Shown here piece by piece: positions 18,897-28,095 of a stretch of 64,000 nucleotides of DNA. Made by a program: the position numbers and the translations under genes. The DNA is taken from the NCBI RefSeq assembly GCF_020782245.1, contig NZ_JAJGNP010000002.1, positions 1 through 64,000 on the forward strand. Direction: 5' to 3'. The notes below the pieces were generated by a model. That model was given only the letters and a program-made list of their open reading frames with translations, ran no database searches and was not told the DNA's origin. Each line of letters opens with the position of its first letter. Positions within the stretch are counted from its first letter, which is position 1. This DNA is from Sphingobium soli. Its GTDB lineage: Bacteria > Pseudomonadota > Alphaproteobacteria > Sphingomonadales > Sphingomonadaceae.

Positions 18897-19878
18897 TCGC
18901 CTGCGCGGCGGCCATGGCGATGGCGAAGCTGTGCTTGCGCGCATCAGGATCGTGGATCTGCCCGGTCAGGATGATTTCATCGGCCTGCGTGCGATCCAGA
19001 AAGGCGGCAAGATCGCGTTCGACATCTTGCCTGGTGCCGATGCTCGACACGCTCATCACATCGGCCAGCATCGCGCGCGCCTGCATGGGCAGGCTGGCCA
19101 GATAATCGGGCACCGGCGGTTGCAGCTTGCCCGGCTGGCCAGTGCGCAGCCGCACGAAGGCCTGCTGCATCGAACTGGCGAGCAACGTCGCCTCCTCCTG
19201 GCTGTCGGCGGCGAAGACGTTATAGGCCGCCATGACATAGGGCCGGTCGAGCTGGGCGGAGGGGCGAAAGTCGCGCCGGTAGATGGCGATTGCCTCATCC
19301 AGCGCGGCCGGCGCGAAGTGGGATGCGAAGGCATAGGGCAGGCCCAGCGCGGCGGCGAGTTGCGCGCCATAGAGGCTTGAACCCAAGATCCACAGCGGCA
19401 CGTCCGCACCGGCGCCCGGTGTCGCCTGAATGCCCAGTCGATCGTCGCCCGCTAGAAAAGCCTGCAATTCCATCACGTCGCGGGGGAACTGATCAGCGCC
19501 GCCGCTGAGGTTCCGGCGGATCGCCTGCGCGACCTTCTGATCCGATCCCGGCGCTCGGCCAAGGCCCAGGTCGACGCGGCCGGGAAACAGCGCGTCGAGC
19601 GTGCCAAACTGTTCGGCAATCACCAACGGCGCATGATTGGGCAGCATGATGCCGCCCGCGCCGATGCGCATGGTGGAGGTGGCATGGCCGATATGCGCCA
19701 GCACCACGGCGGTCGCGGCCGATGCAATCCCCGCCATGCCATGATGCTCGGCCACCCAGAAACGGTGATAGCCAAGGCGTTCGGCATGGGCGGCAAGGTC
19801 AGCTGTCTGGGCCAGCGCGGACGCGACGTCGCCGCCTTCGCGCACGGGGACAAGGTCGAGCAGGGAAAAGCGTGTCAT
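18862..19878 (-). CDS. LLM-class flavin-dependent oxidoreductase
   Basis: 338 aa from ATG 19878; an in-frame ATG at 19887 adds three residues. The luciferase-like TIM barrel is shown by [14 protein letters not shown] at the start, [25 protein letters not shown], the [16 protein letters not shown]-type block (here [16 protein letters not shown]), [14 protein letters not shown] and [10 protein letters not shown]. These match the bacterial YhbW/MsnO8-like group, which use reduced flavin to oxidise small molecules; natural substrates are mostly unknown. No partner flavin reductase is adjacent. Confidence 0.9.
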   Translation of the reverse strand: MTRFSLLDLVPVREGGDVASALAQTADLAAHAERLGYHRFWVAEHHGMAGIASAATAVVLAHIGHATSTMRIGAGGIMLPNHAPLVIAEQFGTLDALFPGRVDLGLGRAPGSDQKVAQAIRRNLSGGADQFPRDVMELQAFLAGDDRLGIQATPGAGADVPLWILGSSLYGAQLAAALGLPYAFASHFAPAALDEAIAIYRRDFRPSAQLDRPYVMAAYNVFAADSQEEATLLASSMQQAFVRLRTGQPGKLQPPVPDYLASLPMQARAMLADVMSVSSIGTRQDVERDLAAFLDRTQADEIILTGQIHDPDARKHSFAIAMAAAQAITARAPEPVDP

Positions 19879-19937
19879 GCCCACCATATGGGGGCATGAT
19901 GCGTTTCAGTTCAAGACGTATTAGGTGAGGTCTGCGA

Positions 19938-20378
19938 TCAGCCCGCGCGCCCGAAGCTGGCCTGCGGCGCGCCCACGCGGCGGCCAAAGCCCCCCGGACG
20001 GCGCGCCGCCAAAGGATTGGCATCACGGTCGAGCAGGGCGATGGTTTCGCTAAAACAGGGGCGTAGCGCGACGACCGTTTCGATCAGTTCGTCGGGCGTC
20101 TCATGCATTTCAACACAGCGGCGCGCGGTCATTTCGATCGTTTCGGCAAGCGCCGACAGGCGATGCGCGCAAAATTGGGCGGATTCGCCCTTCAGCGTAT
20201 GGGCCGGGCGCACCAGCGCGGTTGCATTGCGGGTGCGCATGGCTTCCTCGATCTCATGGATCGATTTGACGCCGTCTTCCTTGAAATAGCTCAGGATGCG
20301 CAAATAGGCTGCGCCGAGCTCCGCGCGCGCGCGCGCCAGCTCGGTCAAGTCCACCAGGTCGGATTGTTGATGCAGCAC
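19938..20378 (-). CDS. Histidine phosphotransfer (Hpt) domain protein
   Basis: 146 aa. The four-helix Hpt fold carries the phosphorylatable H60 in the motif RPAHTLKGESAQFCA, followed by the helix LSALAETIEMTARRC. The last 25 residues are rich in Arg, Gly and Pro and probably disordered. Hpt proteins carry a phosphoryl group between a hybrid kinase and a response regulator. No kinase or regulator gene lies beside it, so it acts on partners encoded elsewhere; in alphaproteobacteria stand-alone Hpt proteins often serve cell-cycle or stress phosphorelays. Confidence 0.85.
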   Translation of the reverse strand: MLHQQSDLVDLTELARARAELGAAYLRILSYFKEDGVKSIHEIEEAMRTRNATALVRPAHTLKGESAQFCAHRLSALAETIEMTARRCVEMHETPDELIETVVALRPCFSETIALLDRDANPLAARRPGGFGRRVGAPQASFGRAG

Positions 20379-20432
20379 GCGCCACTCCCTTACATGCGCG
20401 TGCGAACATAAGGGGGGCGCGTAAACAGCCGG

Positions 20433-20675
20433 TTAAATTTCGTGGGCTTCGGGTCCGCTCACGCGATGCGAAAGCCGATAGCGATCCTGCCCGATCGCGG
20501 CGAAATCCCAGCCATGCTGGGCCGACAGCGCGGCCAGTTCCGCGCCCGCGATGGGATCATCCGCCTCGATCAGGATGGCATGCGCCTCGCGCATCGCGCG
20601 GGCGGCGCGCAGTGCGGGCCAGGGGCATTTCATCCCCCGCGCGTTGATCGCCACCGAATCATCGTCATTTGCCAA
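20433..20675 (-). CDS. TusA-family sulfur-carrier-like protein
   Basis: 80 aa, the normal size of TusA/SirA-like proteins. The sulfur-carrying Cys-Pro-x-Pro motif is C17-P-W-P, followed by the family helix ALRAARAM and the strand ILIEADDP. TusA relays persulfide sulfur to tRNA thiolation and cofactor synthesis; paralogues of this type can have other partners. Its start overlaps the end of der by 11 bp, so it is the last gene of the yfgM-bamB-der unit and probably translationally coupled. Confidence 0.88.
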   Translation of the reverse strand: MANDDDSVAINARGMKCPWPALRAARAMREAHAILIEADDPIAGAELAALSAQHGWDFAAIGQDRYRLSHRVSGPEAHEI

Positions 20676-22035
20676 AGGGGTTCTTCGCGCTGCGCAGCGT
20701 CAGCCGAACCGGCACCGCGCCAAAGCCCAGTTCCTTGCGGATGCCGTTCACCAGATAGCGGCGATAGCTTTCGGGCAGTTCGTCGAGCCGTGTGCCGAAC
20801 AGAACGAAGGTCGGCGGCCGCGTCTTGTTCTGGGTAATGTAGCGCAACTTGATGCGCTTGCCGCCGGGCGCTGGCGGCGGATTGGCCTCCAGCGCGCGTT
20901 CGAACCAGCGATTGAGGATGCCGGTGGAAATACGCTGCGACCAGGCGGTGCGCGTTTCGAAGGCGACATGGATCAGGTCATCCAGGCCCTTTCCGGTCGC
21001 GGCCGACACGGTCATGATCGGCACGCCGCGCACCTGCGCCAGACCGTCGGACAGCGCCTGCTTGATGCCCTGATAGAGCGCCGAGCCATTGTCGACCGTA
21101 TCCCATTTGTTGAGCGCGATGACGAGCGCACGCCCTTCCTCCAGCACCTTGTCGGCGATGCGCAGATCCTGCGCTTCCAGCCCGCGCGTGGAATCGAGCA
21201 ACAGCACGACCACTTCGGCAAAGTTCACGGCGTTCAGGCCGTCGCTGACCGCCAGCTTCTCCAGCTTGTCCTGCACCTTCGCGCGCTTGCGCATGCCCGC
21301 TGTGTCGATGAGGCGCACGGGCCGCTCCAGCCCCTCGCGGCTGGTCCAACTCCAGTCGACGGCGATGCTGTCGCGGGTGATGCCGGCCTCCGGCCCCGTC
21401 AGCAGACGATTTTCCCCCAATAACCTATTGATAAGAGTGGACTTTCCTGCGTTCGGGCGGCCCACGATCGCCAGTTTAAGCGGCGCGTTCTCCATGTCCG
21501 CTTCGCTGTCGCCGTCCGCTTCCGGCTCCTCCTCTTCCTCACGGTCGAGGTGAGGCAGCAAGGCCTGGAACAGGTCGGCCATGCCCTGGCCATGTTCGGC
21601 GGAAAAGGGGATGGGTTCGCCCAGGCCCAGGCCAAAGGCTTCCATGACGCCGCCTTCGGATGCCCGGCCTTCCGCCTTGTTGGCGACCAGCACGACCGGC
21701 GCATCGCCTTCGCGCAGCCAGCGGGCGATTTCCTCGTCCAGCGGCGTGATCCCCGCGCGCGCGTCGACCAGGAACAGGGCGACGTCGCAATTGTCGACCG
21801 CCGCCTCCGTTTGGATACGCATCCGGCCCGGCAGCGACTGCGGATCCTCATCCTCATAGCCGGCGGTGTCGATGATGGTGAAGTCCAGACCCAGAAGATG
21901 CGCCTCACCTTCCCGCCGGTCGCGCGTAACGCCTGGCTGGTCATCCACCAGCGCCAGCTTCTTGCCGACCAGGCGGTTGAACAGGGTGGACTTGCCCACA
22001 TTGGGGCGTCCGACGATCGCTACGGTGGGCAGCAT
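20665..22035 (-). CDS. der: Ribosome biogenesis GTPase Der
   Basis: 456 aa from ATG 22035, with GGAAGGA upstream; the frame could extend seven codons to a TTG. Two consecutive GTPase domains are seen: the first with P-loop GRPNVGKST at residues 8-16 and NKAE, the second with GRPNAGKST near 190 and NKWD, followed by a KH-like domain (about 365-450). Der (EngA) is needed for assembly of the 50S ribosomal subunit. It sits downstream of bamB, as in E. coli and many proteobacteria, though a hairpin at 22065-22129 separates them. Confidence 0.97.
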   Translation of the reverse strand: MLPTVAIVGRPNVGKSTLFNRLVGKKLALVDDQPGVTRDRREGEAHLLGLDFTIIDTAGYEDEDPQSLPGRMRIQTEAAVDNCDVALFLVDARAGITPLDEEIARWLREGDAPVVLVANKAEGRASEGGVMEAFGLGLGEPIPFSAEHGQGMADLFQALLPHLDREEEEEPEADGDSEADMENAPLKLAIVGRPNAGKSTLINRLLGENRLLTGPEAGITRDSIAVDWSWTSREGLERPVRLIDTAGMRKRAKVQDKLEKLAVSDGLNAVNFAEVVVLLLDSTRGLEAQDLRIADKVLEEGRALVIALNKWDTVDNGSALYQGIKQALSDGLAQVRGVPIMTVSAATGKGLDDLIHVAFETRTAWSQRISTGILNRWFERALEANPPPAPGGKRIKLRYITQNKTRPPTFVLFGTRLDELPESYRRYLVNGIRKELGFGAVPVRLTLRSAKNPFGK

Positions 22036-22064
22036 GGCCCTTATCCTTCCAGTCAAAAAACAGA

Positions 22065-22129
22065 TGCTCCCGCGCGGGCAGGGGGCTGGCCCATCGAGTG
22101 GACCCCACCCCCCTGCCTGCGCAGGAGCA
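22065..22129 (-). terminator. Hairpin with T-run between bamB and der
   Basis: Arms TGCTCCCGCGCGGGCAGGGG and its imperfect complement ending GGAGCA form a long hairpin; in the direction of transcription it is followed by six T (A-run at 22055-22060 on the plus strand). It may be an intergenic palindromic repeat that also works as a partial terminator, which would set der apart from bamB. Confidence 0.55.
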
Positions 22130-22150
22130 CGCTTAGCATGAGTATGCGGC

Positions 22151-23512
22151 TTAACGGAACGCCGTCAGCTTCCCGTCGTCGGCCAATATGTAGAGCATGT
22201 TGTTGGCGACGACCGGGGACAGCGACATGGAACGGTTCATGTCGACTGTCGACTGAACATCGCCAGACGCGGGATCGACATAGACCATTTCGCCCCGCGT
22301 GGACACCACGATCAGGCGGCCGCCCGCCAGCACCGGGCCGGTCCAGCGGATCGCCTTGTCCTTCTTCTTTTCCTTCACCCAGCGGCGCAGTTGGCTGATC
22401 CAGCGGATCTTGCCGGTCGCGCGCGATACACACAGCAGCTTGGCATCGCTGGTGACGGCGAAAACCCATTCGCCCACCACCGCCGGCGTCGAAATGCCCG
22501 CAATGTTGATTTCCCAGATGCGCTGGCCGCTGGTGAGTTCATAGCTGGCCATGCGACCGCCCTGGCCAATGGCGAAGACGCGACCGCGGTCGATAACCGG
22601 ATCGGCATCGATGTCGGTCAGCGTGGCGACAGCGGTCGAGATGCTGGTGCGCGACAGCGCGTCACCCCACAGCGAACGGCCATTTTCATAGCGATAGGCG
22701 GAAATTTCGCCCGAGCTGTAGCCGGCGATCACCGTGCCTTGCGCGGCGGCCGGGGCTGCAACGCCGAAGATGCCCGTTACCTGCAACGTACCGCTGTCGG
22801 TCCATTGGGTGACGCCGTCGCTCTGGTTCAGCGCGAAAATCTGGTTGTCCTGTCCCATGACATAGACATGGCCATTTTCCAGCGTCGGCGCGCCGCGCAG
22901 CGGACCGCCCAAATGCTTTTGCCACAGGATCTTGCCGGTCGCCGCCTCCATCGAAACCACATCGCCGACGCCCGTGCTGGCGAACAGCCGGTCGCCCAGC
23001 ACGCTGACGCCACCGCCGAACAGCGCCCGGCCATTGCCTTCGGCCGGCAGCGATGTCTGCCACAATCTGGAGCCGCTCGCGGCGTCGAAGGCGATCACAT
23101 GCGCGCCCGCATCGATGACATAGAGCTTGCCGTCCGACACCACGGGGGACGCGGCCAAGCGCGCCTGGGGCTTGCTGCCCTGAATCGACACGGTCCAGGC
23201 CTGGCTGGGCGATCCGGCTAGCGAGACATGGCCCATCGCCTTGGACGAATTGCCGCCGGGCTGGCTCCAGCTGTCGTTGACATAAGGGGCGGGCAGGGTG
23301 ACGGGCACGTCCGCCAGCGCCGGGTCCACTTCCACGCCCTGTTCGTTGGACAGGATCGACACGCGGTTGCCGACCACCGGGGTCTTGGGGCCGCCCTTCT
23401 TGCCACCGATGATGCCACAGCCCGCCAACATCGCGATCATCGCCGCCACGGTCATGGCGCGGCCCATAGGCGCCAGGCTCTTCATGCTCACCATCGCCAT
23501 CTTGTCGCTCAT
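22151..23512 (-). CDS. bamB: BamB-like outer membrane assembly lipoprotein
   Basis: 453 aa. The lipobox LAGC (Cys near residue 32) gives a lipoprotein signal, and the mature protein is an eight-bladed PQQ-type beta-propeller with repeats such as KLYVIDAGAHVIAFDAASG and VYVMGQDNQIFALNQSDG. BamB helps the BAM complex insert beta-barrel proteins in the outer membrane. The start overlaps the stop of the yfgM-like gene by 4 bp. The length is somewhat above the E. coli protein (about 390), due to a longer N-terminal spacer. Confidence 0.92.
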   Translation of the reverse strand: MSDKMAMVSMKSLAPMGRAMTVAAMIAMLAGCGIIGGKKGGPKTPVVGNRVSILSNEQGVEVDPALADVPVTLPAPYVNDSWSQPGGNSSKAMGHVSLAGSPSQAWTVSIQGSKPQARLAASPVVSDGKLYVIDAGAHVIAFDAASGSRLWQTSLPAEGNGRALFGGGVSVLGDRLFASTGVGDVVSMEAATGKILWQKHLGGPLRGAPTLENGHVYVMGQDNQIFALNQSDGVTQWTDSGTLQVTGIFGVAAPAAAQGTVIAGYSSGEISAYRYENGRSLWGDALSRTSISTAVATLTDIDADPVIDRGRVFAIGQGGRMASYELTSGQRIWEINIAGISTPAVVGEWVFAVTSDAKLLCVSRATGKIRWISQLRRWVKEKKKDKAIRWTGPVLAGGRLIVVSTRGEMVYVDPASGDVQSTVDMNRSMSLSPVVANNMLYILADDGKLTAFR

Positions 23513-24207
23513 CCCTCGCTCGGCTCTGCCGGAATCTCTACCGCGTCTATCCCCATGACGCCCGCCATCTGACGCGCGCGTGAACGGATCGACTGCGGCA
23601 CCTTGTCATCCTTGGCCATGGCCGCGAACATTGGGCCGGCCAGATCATTCTTGCCCATCTTCATATACGCAACCGCGACCAGTTCGCCGGCGCTGCCGAA
23701 CCAGGGCGCGCCTTCCACCGCCAGCGGCTTCAGCCGGTCGACCACCTGCTGGGGTTTGAGGCTGTCGAATTCCAGCGACGTCTGGCGGATCAGCGCCAGG
23801 TCGCGATAGGGCTGGTCCAGGCTGTCGTCGGCGGCAATCGCGCGATAGGCGGCGATTGCGGCCTTGGCGTCGCCCTTGCGCGCGGCGACGCCCGCCTGCA
23901 CCAGAAGCGCCGATGCGCGATAGCCCGGCTGGCTGGCCTTGGTCAGCGCGGCGAGTTGCTTGGGATCGGGCGTTCCGCCGCCGACCGCCGTGTCGAGCAG
24001 CGTGTCCATCTGTTCCGACACCGCTTCCGACTGCGTTTTTTGATGATGCTGCCAGTAGAGCCACCCGCCAAAGGCCGCCAGACCCACCACCAGCACGACG
24101 ATGAGGATGCGGCCATAGCGTTGCCAGAAGGTCGTCAGCTGGTCCTGCCGGACGGCGTCATCGACCTCACGCATGAAGGCTTCGCTGTTTTGCGGCGTCA
24201 GGGCCAC
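23509..24207 (-). CDS. YfgM-like membrane-anchored TPR protein
   Basis: 232 aa. A short cytoplasmic start (FMREVDDAVRQDQLTTFWQRYG) is followed by one membrane helix (about 33-53) and a periplasmic TPR-like domain (KGDAKAAIAAYRAIAADD). This is the layout of YfgM, an ancillary SecYEG subunit that passes substrates to periplasmic chaperones. It is the first gene of the yfgM-bamB-der-tusA cluster, in the same order as in E. coli where yfgM also precedes bamB, which supports the call. Confidence 0.85.
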   Translation of the reverse strand: MALTPQNSEAFMREVDDAVRQDQLTTFWQRYGRILIVVLVVGLAAFGGWLYWQHHQKTQSEAVSEQMDTLLDTAVGGGTPDPKQLAALTKASQPGYRASALLVQAGVAARKGDAKAAIAAYRAIAADDSLDQPYRDLALIRQTSLEFDSLKPQQVVDRLKPLAVEGAPWFGSAGELVAVAYMKMGKNDLAGPMFAAMAKDDKVPQSIRSRARQMAGVMGIDAVEIPAEPSEG

Positions 24208-24282
24208 GATATTCTCCGAGAAATGGATCAGAAACGTCTGGCGGAAGGCGCGATCAATAGCGGCGCTTATGCCACAGGCAAA

Positions 24283-25155
24283 TCACTTTTTGGGGCGATA
24301 GACCTGATCGTCGGTGGGGAAGGCGCGGCTGCGCACATCGGCGGCGTAGCGGGCGGCGGCGTCGCTGATGGTTTCGGCCATGGCGCCATAGCGTTTGACG
24401 AAGCGGGGCGTGCGTTCGAACATGCCCAACATGTCCTCGGCCACCAGCACCTGCCCGTCGCAGCGCGCCGATGCGCCAATGCCGATGACCGGCACCGCCA
24501 CCGTATCGGTAATGAGGTCGGCCAGTTCTTCCATCACGCCTTCGACCACCATGGCGAAGGCGCCGGCGGATGCGACGGCGCGGGCGTCGCCCACTATCTT
24601 GGCATGTTCCGCCTCGCTCTTGCCGCGCGCGCCGTAGCCGCCGAGCGCGTTCACCGCCTGGGGCGTCAGGCCGATATGCGCCATGACCGGTATGCCGCGC
24701 TGGCTGAGAAAGGCGATGGTGTCGGCCATGGCCTCCCCGCCCTCCAGCTTGACGCCCGCCGCGCCGGTTTCGGCCAGGATGCGGCTGGCGCTGGTAAAGG
24801 CCTGCTGCGGGGACGCTTCATAGCTGCCAAAGGGCATGTCGACGATGACGACGCTGTGATAGCTGCCGCGCACAACCGCCGCGCCATGGGCGATCATCAT
24901 GTCCAGCGTTACGGGCAGGGTAGAAGGCAGGCCGTAGATCACCTGGCCCAGCGAATCGCCTACCAGCAGCAGGTCGCAATGCGGATCGAGCAATTGCGCT
25001 TGCCGCGCGGTGTAGGCGGTCAGCATGACGAGCGGCTCGGCGGTCTGCCCGTCCACCTTGCGCCGCTGAATGGCGGGCACGGTCAGCCGCTTCATCGGCG
25101 CTGGCGTCGGTGTGGCGCGGCTTGTCGCGGTGTCGATCGTGAAGGTCGTGGACAT
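24283..25155 (-). CDS. panB: 3-methyl-2-oxobutanoate hydroxymethyltransferase
   Basis: 290 aa. First step of pantothenate synthesis: transfers a hydroxymethyl group from methylene-tetrahydrofolate to ketoisovalerate. Family blocks seen: [29 protein letters not shown] with the metal-binding Asp, [42 protein letters not shown] and [21 protein letters not shown]. The N-terminal 20 residues before [10 protein letters not shown] are poorly conserved, so the true start might be the ATG for MKRL. The partner panC is not adjacent. Confidence 0.96.
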   Translation of the reverse strand: MSTTFTIDTATSRATPTPAPMKRLTVPAIQRRKVDGQTAEPLVMLTAYTARQAQLLDPHCDLLLVGDSLGQVIYGLPSTLPVTLDMMIAHGAAVVRGSYHSVVIVDMPFGSYEASPQQAFTSASRILAETGAAGVKLEGGEAMADTIAFLSQRGIPVMAHIGLTPQAVNALGGYGARGKSEAEHAKIVGDARAVASAGAFAMVVEGVMEELADLITDTVAVPVIGIGASARCDGQVLVAEDMLGMFERTPRFVKRYGAMAETISDAAARYAADVRSRAFPTDDQVYRPKK

Positions 25156-25205
25156 GATGGCGCTCTACCCCAGCGCGGGGCGCGGCGCAAATCATGCAAA
25201 GGGAA

Positions 25206-25233
25206 GAGGAGCGGCACTGCCATGCCGCTCCTC
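25206..25233 (-). terminator. Hairpin downstream of the TonB receptor
   Basis: GAGGAGCGGC (25206-25215) pairs perfectly with GCCGCTCCTC (25224-25233) around an 8-nt loop, 17 bp after the receptor stop at 25250. The following sequence on the minus strand is only weakly T-rich. Confidence 0.6.
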
Positions 25234-25249
25234 CTCAGGGGGCCGTACT

Positions 25250-27631
25250 TTAAAAATCCGCCTTGATGGTGAGGCCATAGGTGCGCGGGTCGCCCGGCTG
25301 CCCGGCGATCAGGCCGGTATTGCCCGGCGTGGTCGCCAGCACCTCCATATAATTGCGGTCGAAGATGTTGCGCACCCAGCCATAGACGTTGATCCCGTCG
25401 CTGTTGCGGAAGCCCAGGCGCAGATTGTTGAGGCTGTATCCTTTGATATCCATATAGATGGAGCGGGACGCGTTCGACGAGAAGGTCGAGCGATAGCTGC
25501 CATCCCAGCCGATATAAAATTGTCCGTCACCGCTCAGCACGGCTGTAGGCACGTTGAATTCCACGCCGTAGGATAGCGAATATTTGGAGATGCCGGGCAG
25601 CAACTGGCCGGATATGTCGCAGGTGGCCGGGCTGGACGATCCGCCTGACAGTTCGGGCGGGCAGGGGGCATTGGTGAAGCGCAGATATTTGGGGTCGGTA
25701 TAGGCGCCGCTGGCATAGGTGCTGATCCGGTCGGACGGGCGGACGGAGAAGTCCGCCTCGATCCCGCGCACCCGCACCTTGTCCGCATTGGCGAGATAGC
25801 CGCGCAGGACGCTGTTCTGGCCATTGTTCACGATCGCCTGATAATCGCGGATTTCGGTCCAGAAGCCGCTCAGGTTGAGCGTCGCGCGCTTGTCCCAGAA
25901 TTGCGTTTTCAGGCCGACTTCATAATGGTTGACCTTTTCCGGCTTGACGGTCGCCACGTCCAACTGCGGGTTGCCGTTCGCGTCCAGCGGCACGCCGTTC
26001 AAGTTGATGCCGCCCGATTTGAAGGCGCGCGACCAGGTGGCATAGGCCATCACATCGTCGCTCACTTCATAGGACGCCGTCAGGTCCCAGGACAGGTTCC
26101 AGTCGCTGAACCTGGCGTCGAAGGACTGCGGCGCCAGCACGCCCCGTTGCGCGACGATCCAGGGGTCGGTACTGGCGAAGGTGACAGTCTGGCGCGTGCC
26201 GTCCGACGCGGTGCCGGTGACGGCGGACTCGTAGCTGCCCGTCTTGCGGTCATAGTTGAGGCGCAGGCCGGGCTGGAGGCTGAGGCGGTCGGTCAAATGC
26301 CAGGTCAACTGACCAAACAGTGCCGCGCTGCTGTTCTTAAGGCGAATGTCATTGTCGGCGGTCAGCCCCTCCAGCACGGCCGGGATTTGCGACAGCGGGC
26401 TGGATGGGTTGAGCAGCCATGCGCTGGCGTCTGCGCCCTGCACCTGGCTGCCGGTGGTGTGGATCGTCTGGTGAAAGGCGAACGCGCCGACGACAAAGTC
26501 GATCGTCTGCCCTTCCTGCGCATAGCGCAGTTCCTGGGTCCATTGCTTCTGCTGGGTCGGGTTCTGCGACTTGGCGGTGATATCAAGGCCGGTGAAATCG
26601 CGGTCGTTGGACGGCTGCCAGTCCCAGTAGCGATAGGCCGACACCGATGTCAGCGTTCCAGCGCCAAGGTCCCATTCCGCCCGAAGCGACGCGCCGCCCA
26701 TTTCGTTGCGCGCGCGCAGCGCCGCGTCAAGGTCGGTGAGGCGGTCATAGGGATTGGTGCTGGGCACCTGATAGCCAAGCGCCGCCGTCAGGGCAGGATA
26801 TTGGCGGTTGGCCGCGCGCTGCGTCGGGCCATAGCCGGCATAGATTTGCGCGCAGCAGACCGGGTTCTGGAGATTATAGTCACCAGACAGAGTGAGGCTG
26901 AGCGTATCGGTCGCCTTCCACAGCAAGGATCCCTTGAGGCCCAGGAAATCCTGGCTGTTGACGCGCTGGTCGGTGGCGACGTTGTAAATCGTGCCATTGC
27001 GATCCGTGACCGATGCGCCGATGCGCACGGCCAGCCGATCGGTGATCGGTCCCGACACCGTCGCCTTGGCCTGTTTGAAGCCAAGATTGCCGACCGAGAT
27101 TTCCGCCTTGCCCTCATAGCTGAAGCTGGGCGCGCGGGTGGTGATGTTGATCGCGCCGGCGGTCGTGTTCTTGCCATAGAGCGTGCCTTGCGGCCCGCGC
27201 AGGACTTCCACCTGCTCGATATCTACGAAATCCAGCGTCGCGGCGGCGACCCGGTTATAATAGACCTGATCGATATAGATGCCCACGCCCTGTTCGATGC
27301 CGTCGTTGGTGAGGCCGAGCGGCGCGCCGATGCCGCGAATGTTGATCGAACTGTTGCGCGGGTTGGTGGAATAGAATTGCAGCGTCGGCTGCAACTGCGT
27401 CAGCCGCTGGATATTGTAGCTGCCAGTCTGCTCGATCGCGTCGGCATTCAGGACGGAGACCGAGAGCGGCACATCCTGCAACTCTTCGGCGCGGCGACGC
27501 GCGGTGACGACGATGGCGCCGCCGACGATGGCCGCGTCCGCTTCCTGCGGGGCGGTGTCCTGCGCATGGGCGGCAGGCAGGATGAAGGATGCGCTCGCGA
27601 CGCTCGCGAGCAACAGGAAACGCGCAATCAT
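25250..27631 (-). CDS. TonB-dependent outer membrane receptor
   Basis: 793 aa from ATG 27631 (MIARFLLLASVASAS), giving a clean signal peptide cut after AHA. The plug domain has the sphingomonad-type IVVTARRRAEELQDVPLSVSV start and IEVLRGPQGTLYGKNTTAGAINI-like block (here VEVLRGPQGTLYGKN). The 22-stranded barrel follows, with the C-terminal TonB-box-distal end DPRTYGLTIKADF closing on Phe as expected for barrel insertion. The ligand is unknown; the neighbouring YezD-family and hydrolase genes raise the possibility of sulfur-compound uptake, which is inference only. No extracytoplasmic sigma/anti-sigma pair is next to it. Confidence 0.93.
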   Translation of the reverse strand: MIARFLLLASVASASFILPAAHAQDTAPQEADAAIVGGAIVVTARRRAEELQDVPLSVSVLNADAIEQTGSYNIQRLTQLQPTLQFYSTNPRNSSINIRGIGAPLGLTNDGIEQGVGIYIDQVYYNRVAAATLDFVDIEQVEVLRGPQGTLYGKNTTAGAINITTRAPSFSYEGKAEISVGNLGFKQAKATVSGPITDRLAVRIGASVTDRNGTIYNVATDQRVNSQDFLGLKGSLLWKATDTLSLTLSGDYNLQNPVCCAQIYAGYGPTQRAANRQYPALTAALGYQVPSTNPYDRLTDLDAALRARNEMGGASLRAEWDLGAGTLTSVSAYRYWDWQPSNDRDFTGLDITAKSQNPTQQKQWTQELRYAQEGQTIDFVVGAFAFHQTIHTTGSQVQGADASAWLLNPSSPLSQIPAVLEGLTADNDIRLKNSSAALFGQLTWHLTDRLSLQPGLRLNYDRKTGSYESAVTGTASDGTRQTVTFASTDPWIVAQRGVLAPQSFDARFSDWNLSWDLTASYEVSDDVMAYATWSRAFKSGGINLNGVPLDANGNPQLDVATVKPEKVNHYEVGLKTQFWDKRATLNLSGFWTEIRDYQAIVNNGQNSVLRGYLANADKVRVRGIEADFSVRPSDRISTYASGAYTDPKYLRFTNAPCPPELSGGSSSPATCDISGQLLPGISKYSLSYGVEFNVPTAVLSGDGQFYIGWDGSYRSTFSSNASRSIYMDIKGYSLNNLRLGFRNSDGINVYGWVRNIFDRNYMEVLATTPGNTGLIAGQPGDPRTYGLTIKADF

Positions 27632-27797
27632 GACAAATCCCTTTCCGGCTGTCCGGTGGTTGTTGATCACGGCATTTCCGGCGGTCCGGTCAAAGCCACA
27701 GGTCTGTGCGGGAATGACAGGCGTTCAATTCATGCGGCTCACCCCCAAACCGCATGGGCCGATCGGGCGGGAGCCCGAAAAGGCTATGGTCGTCCGC

Positions 27798-27986
27798 TCA
27801 GGCGGTCAGTCGCGTCTTTTCGGTGACGTCGATCTGGACCACGCGCGCGTCATGAACGGTCAGCGTGATCGATCCGAAGCGAAGCTGTTCCAGAACATCG
27901 CGCACCTTGTCGATGCTGGCGACGATATCTCCGCGCATCCCGTCCGGGCGCGCATGGCGGTAATCGATCGGTCGTTGGTCGGTCAT
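27798..27986 (-). CDS. YezD-family small protein (DUF2292)
   Basis: 62 aa from ATG 27986 with AGAGG upstream. The whole C-terminal half, VRDVLEQLRFGSITLTVHDARVVQIDVTEK, split here as IDKVRDVLEQLRFG and SITLTVHDARVVQID, is the YezD/DUF2292 signature, predicted as one helix and a beta hairpin. The function of the family is unknown; from memory its genes are often beside sulfur-assimilation genes. It lies between a TonB receptor and an alpha/beta hydrolase gene on the same strand and shares an upstream AGTAGACAA motif with the latter. Confidence 0.82.
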   Translation of the reverse strand: MTDQRPIDYRHARPDGMRGDIVASIDKVRDVLEQLRFGSITLTVHDARVVQIDVTEKTRLTA

Positions 27987-28023
27987 GGGCACCTCTTGCT
28001 GCTGCTTTTATCTCAATCATAAT

Positions 28024-28032
28024 AGTAGACAA
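28024..28032 (-). promoter_or_regulatory. Shared motif upstream of the yezD-like gene
   Basis: AGTAGACAA on the plus strand (TTGTCTACT on the coding strand) lies 38 bp before the start of the yezD-like gene. The same nine bases occur 50 bp before the hydrolase gene. TTGTCT could serve as a -35 element or be part of a regulator site. Confidence 0.4.
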
Positions 28033-28095
28033 AAAAGGAAAAATAATGGGCGGTCAAGTTTGTCTTGTCCCACCCGAATGATGTGCGTGATGCGC

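Noticed and set aside
27632-27797. Possible cobalamin riboswitch before the TonB receptor
   Set aside because: No B12-box-like sequence or conserved stem pattern could be seen in the 166-bp leader.
25901-27826. 641-codon plus-strand frame opposite the TonB receptor
   Set aside because: Antisense shadow; the receptor on the other strand has signal peptide, plug and C-terminal Phe.
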